From positions 1 through 42,645 of the forward strand of contig JAAENP010000018.1 in assembly GCA_024224155.1 (NCBI GenBank): a stretch of 42,645 nucleotides of DNA, in the 5' to 3' direction. Of this stretch, positions 33,294-38,941 are shown piece by piece. The stretch's first letter is position 1. Each line of letters opens with the position of its first letter. Origin of the DNA: a bacterium. Its GTDB lineage: Bacteria; Acidobacteriota; Thermoanaerobaculia; Multivoradales; JAHEKO01. The position numbers were made by a program, and so were the translations under genes. Under the pieces are notes generated by a model, which worked only from the letters and a program-made list of their open reading frames with translations, was not told the DNA's origin and searched no databases.

Positions 33294-33419
33294 TCGGGGA
33301 CACGATTCCTTCGTGTCCCCTCCCAACTGGTTCTCGAAGCGGCACTCGGTCGCCGTGTCCCCGCACTTGTAGCGGTCGACCACCGCTTGCCCTCGAGCGA
33401 AGCGAAGGGTGTCGACCGA
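33294..33419 (-). repeat. Dispersed repeat, element 1, copy C
   Basis: Reverse complement of copy A (2063-2172), with a 15-20 base insertion in the middle. The palindrome GGGGACACGA (33296-33305), 5-base loop, TCGTGTCCCC (33311-33320) starts 17 bases after the EF-G-like stop codon and may end that transcript. A partial extra copy, GGGACACGAT, lies at 33282-33291. Confidence 0.85.
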
Positions 33420-33444
33420 ACTCTCGTTCCCGCAGTATCTCGGC

Positions 33445-33517
33445 TCACCGCGCCGATAGTGGGCCGCCGGTGACCTCCCTCCGCTCGCACGGAGAGGCTC
33501 GCTCCGGGAGGCACACG
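33445..33517 (-). repeat. Dispersed repeat, element 2, copy C
   Basis: Reverse complement match to 2437-2504. The best conserved block is CACCGGCGGCCCACTATCGG read on the minus strand (33472-33453). Here elements 1 and 2 are adjacent, whereas at 2.1-2.5 kb they flank the transporter relic. Confidence 0.7.
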
Positions 33518-33709
33518 GCCGGCCCTTCCTGCTCAGCGAGAGAGCTGAACGCATCGTGTTACCGTCGCCCGAAAGATTCACAATAATGGGTCCATCGGTG
33601 CTCTTATCGCAATATCCGATCGGAAGCGAGACAGCAGCGTTATCGTGCATTCTAGGTACGCATAACACGCCAATTCAGAGATGTCTTTTCCTCTACAGAG
33701 CCAGGCAGC
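33518..33709. other. Intergenic stretch between the repeat cluster and the cassette array
   Basis: I see no gene here. GC content falls visibly compared with the sequence to the left, and the first attC-like core follows at 33710. The sequence before it (CATAAC at 33661, then AT-rich DNA) could be the decayed first half of an attC site. Confidence 0.4.
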
Positions 33710-33811
33710 GTTAGGCTGTTTGCCACCGAAACCGGCCGAGGCCAAAGAGAACATGCAGCATTTGATTCACCGTTCGCATCCACCAACTGGATGCCGATTA
33801 ACATGTTAGGT
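33710..33811 (+). other. Two attC-type core sites, possibly bounding an ORF-less cassette
   Basis: GTTAGGC (33710-33716) and GTTAGGT (33805-33811) both fit the integron core consensus GTTRRRY and lie 95 bases apart. No convincing inverse core (RYYYAAC) precedes either, so both sites have lost their left half. The second core sets the left boundary of the DinB cassette. Confidence 0.4.
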
Positions 33812-33833
33812 ATCGCAGAGACGATAGAGACAG

Positions 33834-34322
33834 ATGAATGACGATCGTCGCATGCTTGAGGTAGCAATCGACCGGGTCCTGACCGGCCGAGACATTCACG
33901 TTGGGCCCGTGACGGCACTCGAGGGTCTGGACTGGGAAGTGGCTGGCAGGCAAACGGCCGGGTTCCCGCACTCGATTCTTCAGCTTGTCAACCATATGAC
34001 CTACTGGCAGCACTGGGTGGTGAAGTGGCTGGATGGGCAAGAGCCTCCGATTCCGGAACATGCCAGTGGCGGCTGGCCCGGAAGTGTCAGCCCAGCAACC
34101 GAAGCGGAGTGGGAAGCGGCAGTGGCAGGGTTCCTCAGGGAGTTAGATGCCCTAAATCGGCGGTCTCGCGGTGCGGATCTCTTGTCGCAGCTTGGAGAGA
34201 AGAGCCGGCTAGAAGTGCTTCAAGCGATTGCCGCACACAACAGCTATCACCTCGGTCAGGTGGTCGCTCTGCGGCAAATGCTTGGCGTGTGGCCAGCCCC
34301 TTCTGGTGGCCTGACGTGGTAG
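33834..34322 (+). CDS. DinB-family (YfiT-like) putative metalloprotein
   Basis: A 162-residue four-helix-bundle protein. The first motif HSILQLVNHMTYWQHW (about 47-62) and the second, AAHNSYHLGQVVALRQMLG (about 134-152), supply the histidines that bind a metal ion in the DinB/YfiT superfamily. The end, WPAPSGGLTW, is the typical C-terminus of this subfamily. Members include thiol-dependent transferases, but most have no known substrate. It is the first coding cassette of the array: a core site ends 22 bases upstream (33811) and a full attC follows 30 bases after the stop. The ATG at 33834 is the only start that keeps the family N-terminus. Confidence 0.88.
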   Translation: MNDDRRMLEVAIDRVLTGRDIHVGPVTALEGLDWEVAGRQTAGFPHSILQLVNHMTYWQHWVVKWLDGQEPPIPEHASGGWPGSVSPATEAEWEAAVAGFLRELDALNRRSRGADLLSQLGEKSRLEVLQAIAAHNSYHLGQVVALRQMLGVWPAPSGGLTW

Positions 34323-34352
34323 CCATCCAGACGGGAAGGAACGCGAGGCGAT

Positions 34353-34416
34353 GCCTAACAACTCGCTGGAGCGAACGCCGCTAGCGTGGCGCCGCTCAGC
34401 TCAAAATCCGTTAGGC
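34353..34416 (+). other. attC site of the DinB cassette (intact)
   Basis: A 64-base site close in form to the aadA-type attC. Inverse core GCCTAAC (34353-34359), core GTTAGGC (34410-34416). The arms GCTGGAGCG and CGCTCAGC pair with one unpaired G, the extrahelical base that sets strand choice for the integrase. Confidence 0.92.
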
Positions 34417-34430
34417 CTCATTGCGAACCA

Positions 34431-34465
34431 TAACGTTTGACGCTATTAACGTTATGCGTTAATAT
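34431..34465 (+). promoter_or_regulatory. higBA promoter and operator
   Basis: TTGACG (34437-34442), a 17-base spacer and TAATAT (34460-34465) form a strong promoter inside the cassette. A perfect inverted repeat, TATTAACG-TTATG-CGTTAATA (34444-34464), covers the spacer and most of the -10, so bound antitoxin would block polymerase. TAACGTT also recurs at 34431-34437 and 34448-34454. The expected transcription start is within a base or two of the higB GTG at 34472, so the mRNA is probably leaderless or nearly so. Confidence 0.75.
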
Positions 34466-34471
34466 TAGGCG

Positions 34472-34753
34472 GTGATCCGGAGCTTCCGCAACAAGGAAAG
34501 CGAGAAGCTCTTCGCCCGGCGGCGGAGCCGTGCTGTTCCGGGTGTATTGAGGAGAGCCGCTCTCCGGAAGCTCTTGATTTTAGATGCGGCGGAAGCGATT
34601 GAGGATCTGCGAGTGCCACCCGGAAACCGCCTGGAGAAGCTCAGAGGCGACCGCGCGGGGCAGCACAGTATCCGAATCAACGACCGGTACCGGATCTGTT
34701 TTGTTTGGAAGAGCGGTAGTGCCCACGATGTTGAGATCGTTGACTATCACTAG
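34472..34753 (+). CDS. higB: HigB-type toxin (RelE superfamily)
   Basis: A 93-residue toxin of the HigB/killer group, predicted to cut mRNA on the ribosome. Family features are the opening MIRSFRNKESEKLF, the central LILDAAEAIEDLRVPPGNRL followed by EKLRGD, and the end QHSIRINDRYRICFVW with a closing DVEIVDYH. The conserved H-S-I-R-I-N-x-R-Y-R stretch carries the residues thought to act on RNA. The start is GTG; no ATG exists in the frame, and the family N-terminus begins at this codon. Its antitoxin gene follows after eight bases. The toxin-first order is normal for hig systems. In cassette arrays such modules are common and are thought to prevent loss of neighbouring cassettes. Confidence 0.93.
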   Translation: MIRSFRNKESEKLFARRRSRAVPGVLRRAALRKLLILDAAEAIEDLRVPPGNRLEKLRGDRAGQHSIRINDRYRICFVWKSGSAHDVEIVDYH

Positions 34754-34761
34754 GAGTTGTC

Positions 34762-35067
34762 ATGTCGAAGCGAGCATTTGAGCCCATTCATCCCGGAGAA
34801 ATTCTACTCGAGGAGTTCTTGAAGCCTCTGGGCCTTAGCCAGTACCGGCTAGCGAAGGGCATTAGCGTTTCTCCGCGACGGATCAACGAAATCGTGCATG
34901 GCAAGCGCGCCGTGACCGCCGACACTGCACTTCGACTCGCTCGTTTTTTTGGAACGACCGATGGCTTCTGGCTGAATCTGCAGACACGTTTCGATCTCGA
35001 GTCTGAAAGGGATCGGCTAGGCAACCTACTCGACGCGCAGGTTGAAGTCCTGGCGAAGGCCGGATGA
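34762..35067 (+). CDS. higA: HigA-type antitoxin (XRE-family HTH)
   Basis: A 101-residue antitoxin. It starts with the family motif PIHPGEILLEEFLKPLGLSQ (about 8-27), followed by the HTH YRLAKGISVSPRRINEIVHG, and a C-terminal helical part with FFGTTDGFWLNLQTRFDLE. It would neutralise HigB and repress the operon through the palindrome at 34444-34464. ATG at 34762 follows GGAGTTGTC. The stop is followed one base later by the inverse core of the next attC, so toxin and antitoxin form a single two-gene cassette. Confidence 0.94.
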   Translation: MSKRAFEPIHPGEILLEEFLKPLGLSQYRLAKGISVSPRRINEIVHGKRAVTADTALRLARFFGTTDGFWLNLQTRFDLESERDRLGNLLDAQVEVLAKAG

Positions 35068-35068
35068 C

Positions 35069-35196
35069 GCCTAACCCCTCGCTGCACCGGACACCGCCTG
35101 CATGCGTTCTTCAACCGTAACCATGTTCGGGTTCACCAGTTCACTGCGGGTGGCCGCCTTCGCCAGCAGTGCTGGTGAGCTCAAACCTCGTTAGGC
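35069..35196 (+). other. attC site of the higBA cassette (intact, long)
   Basis: A 128-base site. Inverse core GCCTAAC (35069-35075), core GTTAGGC (35190-35196). The outer arms GCTGCACC and GGTGAGC pair with one unpaired G. It shares GCTGCACCGGACACCGCC with the sites at 36002 and 37213. Confidence 0.88.
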
Positions 35197-35203
35197 AGCA
35201 CTC

Positions 35204-35869
35204 GTGCCGGATACAGACGCCAAATGGACGGGCGAGATCGGGTGCGAAGGCGGGCCGATTCTCGTCGCGAACACCGATGACTTCCGACATTGGCACGGGG
35301 CAGACCCCCTTCCACTCGAAGCCAGGCGTGAGCTTCATTTCAGGATCGTTACCCTCGCAGATGGGCGCCGGCTGCACGCGGCCCTCGATCCCGCGAGCGA
35401 GTACGACCGTGCCATCCGAGATCTCGAGTTCGAAGCAGTCCATTCGTTCGGGCCTAACCGTACCTGCTATCTCTGGAGCGTCGAGCCGGGGCTGGTGGCA
35501 GTTTCGGTGAACCGCGGGCACGACCGGCTGCATTGGGCCCAAGTGAACTTCGCTGACGGTCCGTCGGACGTTGCCGACGCGTATGCCTACGCGGACGCGA
35601 GTGCAGCGCAGACATCGGGGCTCTCATACGCGGTGACTTCGGGGCCAGTCGTAGTAGCCTGGTCGCCCAACAGCGTCCGCGATCTCTCCTCTCCGGATGC
35701 CGCGTCACGGGCCACCACCGACGACATCCCGCGAATCCTTGATCTTGCCACCGGGGGCAGCGGAGCGTCACTCTGGCTCGATCCAGGTAGCTACCTCGCT
35801 TCATCCGGCTACCACGAAACCGAAGTATGGGGCGTCAGCTGGTGCACGCTCGAAAGGCGTGCTGCCTAA
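35204..35869 (+). CDS. Cassette-borne protein with weak resemblance to Imm21 immunity proteins
   Basis: A 221-residue soluble protein without signal or membrane segment. I do not recognise it with certainty. The N-terminal part (KWTGEIGCEGGPILVANTDD followed by FRHWHGAD) recalls the Imm21 immunity-protein family, which has a GGP motif and a W-x-G motif at similar spacing, and a YDRA segment follows. If so it would protect against a toxin from contact-dependent competition, and orphan immunity genes are plausible cassette cargo. The rest, with the GLSYAVTSGPVVVAWSPNSV stretch, is beta-rich. The GTG start lies seven bases after the previous attC core and has no ribosome binding site, so the start is uncertain. 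Its stop codon overlaps a half attC site. Confidence 0.6.
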   Translation: MPDTDAKWTGEIGCEGGPILVANTDDFRHWHGADPLPLEARRELHFRIVTLADGRRLHAALDPASEYDRAIRDLEFEAVHSFGPNRTCYLWSVEPGLVAVSVNRGHDRLHWAQVNFADGPSDVADAYAYADASAAQTSGLSYAVTSGPVVVAWSPNSVRDLSSPDAASRATTDDIPRILDLATGGSGASLWLDPGSYLASSGYHETEVWGVSWCTLERRAA

Positions 35870-35990
35870 AGAGCGCTTGCAGCTGACAACTCCCAAGCAA
35901 GAGCATCGAGCAGCACACCCTGGCGGCACTGCATCGCCTGCGCCCAGGCTGGCTTGGCACCGGCAGGGCGCATCAACCCCGTGCGCGGGA
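35864..35990 (+). other. Left half of an attC site, right half lost
   Basis: GCCTAAAGAGCGCTTGCAGC (35864-35883) looks like the left end of a different attC type, with inverse core GCCTAAA (one mismatch) overlapping the stop of the preceding gene. No matching core is found before 36002. The rest of the stretch to 36002 has no gene. Confidence 0.45.
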
Positions 35991-36001
35991 TTCCAAGGAG
36001 T

Positions 36002-36137
36002 CCATTCCATCACTGCACCGGGCACCGCCTCGCGTACTCCGGGCCGGGTATAGAATTCGGCGCGGTGGTTGAGTCTCTGAAGCCAGTACTCATCAGCACC
36101 GCGGGCGGTGCCGGTGTGCTCAAGATCCACTAGAGAG
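36002..36137 (+). other. Decayed attC site related to the one at 37213
   Basis: The inner arms are kept (GCACCGGGCACCGCC at 36015-36029 and GGCGGTGCCGGTGTGC near 36105-36120) and the sequence between them aligns well with 37213-37353, but both outer cores are gone: CCATTCCATC stands for the inverse core and ACTAGAGA for GTTAGGC. The site should not recombine, which would fix the neighbouring cassettes together. Confidence 0.6.
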
Positions 36138-36201
36138 CGCTGGAATGGTCGGCGAAGGCTTGCCCGATTCATACACCAACGCGAAATCGCGCGTCGCGTA
36201 G

Positions 36202-36660
36202 ATGCGAGCTCCGAGTTTCAATCAGTATCTCGTGCGCCGCGGGTATGATCTCCGCAGAGGCAGCGGGCCGTTCCTGTGGCGACTGTTCTTGGGGTCCTGG
36301 GTCCAGCCCGGCTTCCACCGGTTCTGGAGGGTTTGGAATCCCCTCTACGGGTATTTTCTGTACCGGCTGTATCTTGTCCTTGGTGGTAACCGCCACCGGC
36401 TGGTGGCTACGCTGACGGTCTTCGCTTCTTGCGGCTTTGTTCTGCACGATCTTCTTGTTTTTCTGTTCTCCGGCTACTTTTCTCTCGTTTGCACTTTCGG
36501 TTTTGTGTTCTTCGCCATCCTCTCTTTGCTGTCGGCTCGCTTCCAAAAGCTGCTTCGGCAGGGGGAATGGCCTGCTGCTGCTAACGCAGCCGCAAACATC
36601 GGGGCTATCATCGTTGGGTTGATTGGCGGTGTTTGGGCCAACAACATCCTTCTTGGATAG
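36202..36660 (+). CDS. Small membrane protein with MBOAT-like motifs
   Basis: A 152-residue membrane protein in clearly lower-GC sequence. After a short N-terminal part it reads PGFHRFWRVWNPLYGYFLYR and LYLVLGGNR, then VFASCGFVLHDLLVF, followed by hydrophobic segments to the C-terminus. The FWR-x-W-N and SCGF-x-x-H motifs, in this order, recall the two hallmark blocks of membrane-bound O-acyltransferases, whose histidine is catalytic. MBOAT enzymes have 400-500 residues and some ten membrane helices, so this would be a minimal version or a fragment kept as a core. I give this as a resemblance only. It starts at ATG 36202 with no clear ribosome binding site, and a short attC follows its stop after 64 bases. 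Confidence 0.65.
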   Translation: MRAPSFNQYLVRRGYDLRRGSGPFLWRLFLGSWVQPGFHRFWRVWNPLYGYFLYRLYLVLGGNRHRLVATLTVFASCGFVLHDLLVFLFSGYFSLVCTFGFVFFAILSLLSARFQKLLRQGEWPAAANAAANIGAIIVGLIGGVWANNILLG

Positions 36661-36723
36661 AGGCTGTTTGGTAGCAACTCACTACGCCTTGTCACCCGGA
36701 GAACTCCTGATGGACGCGGCGCC

Positions 36724-36784
36724 CTCTGACAAATCGCTGAAGCCGACGCGCTCCCGCGCGCGGCTTGGCTCTGGTCCGTTAGGC
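36724..36784 (+). other. attC site, short hairpin type
   Basis: Core GTTAGGC (36778-36784). Inverse core CTCTGAC (36724-36730) has mismatches to RYYYAAC. The arm AAGCCGACGCGC pairs with GCGCGCGGCTT across a TCCC loop, with an unpaired G next to it, as in aadA-type sites. Confidence 0.8.
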
Positions 36785-36807
36785 AGCTTTCCAGAGGTGT
36801 TTCGAGA

Positions 36808-37218
36808 ATGACCATTCGAGGTCACGTTGGAGTCTTTCTGATCGCCACCGTCGTCTGGGCCGGCTTCTGGATCGCTGGCCTGCCTTCCTATTATCAGCAG
36901 TACTCCAAGCTTCTGATGATTTGGTTTGACTCGCTTGTCCTGATTCCCATTGCCGCCATCGTCTATTTCGTTCTGAGGCGCCTGCGACCCGAGAGGCGGC
37001 TTACGATCGCGCTTTGGCTGGCTTTCTATTTCACATTTCCGCTGGCGATCTATGACTGGCTCTACTGCGGGCTTTACCTGGGTCACGGTATTCGGTTCAT
37101 CTCGAGATATTGGTATCTGACCGTTTACTACGCGATACCCTGGGTTCTCTTGCCACTTATGGCACTTCTTCTCAATCGCATGCGCCCAGGGCAAATGGAG
37201 AATTCGAACGCCGCCTAA
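36808..37218 (+). CDS. Small four-helix membrane protein of unknown function
   Basis: I do not recognise this 136-residue protein. Four hydrophobic segments can be seen, at about residues 8-27, 36-57, 66-90 and 101-123, joined by short basic loops (LRRLRPERR), which suggests an integral inner-membrane protein. It has no motif I can link to an enzyme or transporter. The ATG at 36808 lies 24 bases after the previous attC core, and its TAA overlaps the inverse core of the next attC, so the cassette holds only this gene. Base composition is lower in GC than the chromosome around the array. Confidence 0.75.
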   Translation: MTIRGHVGVFLIATVVWAGFWIAGLPSYYQQYSKLLMIWFDSLVLIPIAAIVYFVLRRLRPERRLTIALWLAFYFTFPLAIYDWLYCGLYLGHGIRFISRYWYLTVYYAIPWVLLPLMALLLNRMRPGQMENSNAA

Positions 37219-37353
37219 GCACTCGTTGCACCGGACACCGCCTCGCGTGCTTCGGGCCGGGTGTAGACTTCGGTGCAGTGGTTAGCTTCAGAAGCGTAGT
37301 CCTGACCAGCATCGCCAGCGGTGCCGGTGAGCTCAGAATCCGATCCGTTACGT
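37213..37353 (+). other. attC site, long type, slightly degenerate
   Basis: A 141-base site. Inverse core GCCTAAG (37213-37219) and core GTTACGT (37347-37353) each have one mismatch. Arms TTGCACCGGACACCGCC and GGTGCCGGTGAGC pair with an unpaired G. It aligns with 36002-36137. Confidence 0.75.
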
Positions 37354-37391
37354 GCCGCTAGGAAACGGAGTAGAAACATGGGAGGACTCAG

Positions 37392-37874
37392 ATGAAAAAG
37401 AGAACACTGGTACTCGGGTTTTGTCTGTCAGCGATCGTGTTGACCTTGCCAGCTTCGGCAGGCAATGGCAAAGAAGCCCTCATCAGTGAACTTGATGCCC
37501 TGGGGCAGAAGATGGAGCGCTCGATGGTTGAGGGCGACATCGAGACAACGCTCTCGTACTACGCGGATGATGCAGTCCTTCTTCCGAATTGGGGCGAGAA
37601 AGTCGTTGGCAAAGAGGCCATTCGGAAGAAGATGGAGTCCGATCGCGAGGGCGGAATGAGGTTTGAATCCTTTAGTGGGAAAACTGAGGACGCCTGGGAA
37701 TGCGATGGCAAGGTCTATGCGATTGGTACATACGCGCTCTCATTGAGGTTGCCCGGTATAGAAAGACCGGTTGCCGACAAGGGCAAGTTCATCGCGGTGT
37801 GGCGGCGTGGCCACGACGGCAAGCTGGCGGTCATTTACGACATGTGGAATACCGACATTGCCATGGGTAACTAG
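37392..37874 (+). CDS. Exported SnoaL/NTF2-like protein (DUF4440 type)
   Basis: A 160-residue protein with a signal peptide (MKKRTLVLGFCLSAIVLTLP, cleavage near ASA) and an NTF2-like domain. The family layout is visible: helix ELDALGQKMERSMVEGDIET, then TLSYYADDAVLLPNWGEKVV, the GKEAIRKKM helix, and beta strands ending KFIAVWRRGHDGKLAVIYDM. Such domains form a cone-shaped pocket and may bind or isomerise small ligands; the ligand is unknown. It has the best ribosome binding site in the array (GGAGG at 37381-37385, seven bases before ATG). An exported small protein is a frequent kind of cassette cargo. Confidence 0.88.
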   Translation: MKKRTLVLGFCLSAIVLTLPASAGNGKEALISELDALGQKMERSMVEGDIETTLSYYADDAVLLPNWGEKVVGKEAIRKKMESDREGGMRFESFSGKTEDAWECDGKVYAIGTYALSLRLPGIERPVADKGKFIAVWRRGHDGKLAVIYDMWNTDIAMGN

Positions 37875-37879
37875 GCACC

Positions 37880-37909
37880 TGCTCTGTGTGAGCTCAATAT
37901 CCGTTAGAC
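37880..37909 (+). other. Truncated attC site, right half only
   Basis: TGTGAGCTCAATATCC followed by core GTTAGAC (37903-37909) is the right end of an attC. The left half with the inverse core is missing; only about 28 bases separate the preceding stop codon from the core. Confidence 0.6.
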
Positions 37910-37913
37910 GGCG

Positions 37914-38360
37914 ATGGGTAATGCTCTAGACCTTCGACCGGCAACTCCTGAGGATCTCGACTCGCTCTTTGAGTTGTATCGCACCGTCTTTCGCTTCCAC
38001 ATCCAGAGGATCTGGGGCTGGAACGAGGAGTGGCAGCGCTCCAACTTCAGCCGCGAGTTTGAGTCTTCGTCGACCACGGTCGTCGAGGTTGCCGGCCGCA
38101 CGGCAGGATACGTGCAAACCGACAGGGAATCGAAGCGGCTCTATCTTCGAAACATCGCGCTGTATCCTGATATTCAGGGGCAGGGAATCGGCACGTTTCT
38201 TATTGAGCAGTTGCAGCAAGAGTCGAGAGAGTGCGGGGTTCCTCTCGAGCTTGTCTTGTTCCGCACGAATCCCAGGGCGCGCGAGCTCTATGAGCGGCTA
38301 GGATTTAAACAAACCGGCCAGACGGACGCCTTTGTAAAGATGTCGTGGCATGCGGCCTAA
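37914..38360 (+). CDS. GNAT-family N-acetyltransferase
   Basis: A 148-residue acetyltransferase that would transfer an acetyl group from acetyl-CoA to an amine. Motif A is LRNIALYPDIQGQGIGTFLI (about 81-100), with the Q-x-x-G-x-G pyrophosphate loop; motif B follows as LVLFRTNPRARELYERLGFK. The N-terminal half, with FRFHIQRIWGWNEEWQRSNF, resembles a group seen in environmental cassettes. The substrate is unknown; there is no hint of an aminoglycoside-type enzyme. The ATG lies only four bases after the attC core (37909) with no ribosome binding site. The stop overlaps the left end of the next attC remnant. Confidence 0.9.
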   Translation: MGNALDLRPATPEDLDSLFELYRTVFRFHIQRIWGWNEEWQRSNFSREFESSSTTVVEVAGRTAGYVQTDRESKRLYLRNIALYPDIQGQGIGTFLIEQLQQESRECGVPLELVLFRTNPRARELYERLGFKQTGQTDAFVKMSWHAA

Positions 38361-38375
38361 CCACTCTCTGCACGG
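38355..38375 (+). other. Truncated attC site, left half only
   Basis: Inverse core GCCTAAC (38355-38361), overlapping the GNAT stop codon, is followed by CACTCTCTGCACGGACC, like the left arm of the long sites. The right half and core are absent, and the next gene starts 15 bases further on. Confidence 0.55.
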
Positions 38376-38389
38376 ACCAGGAGGGCACA

Positions 38390-38941
38390 ATGGGAAAGGT
38401 CTACGAATACATCGATGACAAGCTGGCGGAGTGGATCGCGCAGCAGCACGTCTTCTTCGTGGCAACAGCACCGCTGAGCGCTGAGGGGCATGTCAACAGC
38501 TCTCCCAAGGGTGGGGACTCGTTCAGAGTAGTCAGTGGCTCTGAAGTCGCCTACCAGGACTACACAGGCAGTGGAGTCGAAACCATCGCTCATCTGCGCG
38601 AGAACGGACGCATCGTAATCATGTTCTGCGCGTTCAAAGGCCCACCGAAGATCGTGAGGCTTCATGGTCACGGCACAGTTGTCACCAACGACCACACACG
38701 GTACGCAGAACTGGCGCGTCACTTCCCCTCAAACCCCGGTACACGTTCAATCATTCATGTGTCCGTAGAGCGGATTTCCGATTCTTGCGGCTACGCGGTA
38801 CCTCTTTGCGAGTTCAAGAGGCCCAGAGACACGCTTGATCGGTGGGCCGTAAGCAAAGGAGATGAACGACTGAAGGAGTATCGTCGGGAGAACAACGCGC
38901 AAAGCCTTGATGGTCTTCCGGGGATCGAGATAGATGCCTAG
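38390..38941 (+). CDS. Pyridoxamine 5'-phosphate oxidase-family flavoprotein
   Basis: A 183-residue protein of the FMN-binding split-barrel (PPOX) superfamily. Recognisable segments are FFVATAPLSAEGHVNSSPKG, SEVAYQDYTGSGVETIAHLR, NGRIVIMFCAFKGPPKIVRL and HGHGTVV, which form the barrel and flavin site. This subgroup is separate from the true PdxH vitamin B6 enzyme, and its substrate is unknown. I chose the ATG at 38390, which has AGGAGGG four bases upstream; a longer frame begins inside the preceding attC remnant. Its last codons overlap the start of the VOC-like gene (ATGCCTAG), so the two are translated together. Confidence 0.88.
   Translation: MGKVYEYIDDKLAEWIAQQHVFFVATAPLSAEGHVNSSPKGGDSFRVVSGSEVAYQDYTGSGVETIAHLRENGRIVIMFCAFKGPPKIVRLHGHGTVVTNDHTRYAELARHFPSNPGTRSIIHVSVERISDSCGYAVPLCEFKRPRDTLDRWAVSKGDERLKEYRRENNAQSLDGLPGIEIDA

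Larger units (their letters stand above)
33806..38390 (+). mobile_element. Integron gene-cassette array without an integrase (CALIN)
   Basis: Nine small genes, all on the plus strand, lie here with attC recombination sites or their remnants after most of them. Clear sites are at 34353-34416, 35069-35196, 36724-36784 and 37213-37353; decayed or half sites are at 35864, 36002, 37880 and 38355. The cores fit GTTRRRY, where the integron integrase cuts between G and TT. Genes begin only a few bases after a core at several junctions, as in other cassettes. Three long sites share the block GCACCGG-x-CACCGCC and belong to one family, as expected for a chromosomal integron. No tyrosine recombinase gene or attI is present in the window, so the array is either cut off from its platform or a stable relic. 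The gene types are those common in environmental cassettes. Confidence 0.85.

Noticed and set aside
33291-33668. A 125-residue minus-strand open frame at the left of the cassette array
   Set aside because: Most of it is the translated dispersed repeats, elements 1 and 2, which also occur at 2.1-2.5 kb in non-coding positions. Similar hypothetical proteins are likely annotation artefacts.
36661-36723. A short frame after the MBOAT-like gene (from 36623) as a small gene
   Set aside because: It runs straight through the attC hairpin and has no ribosome binding site or protein-like pattern.
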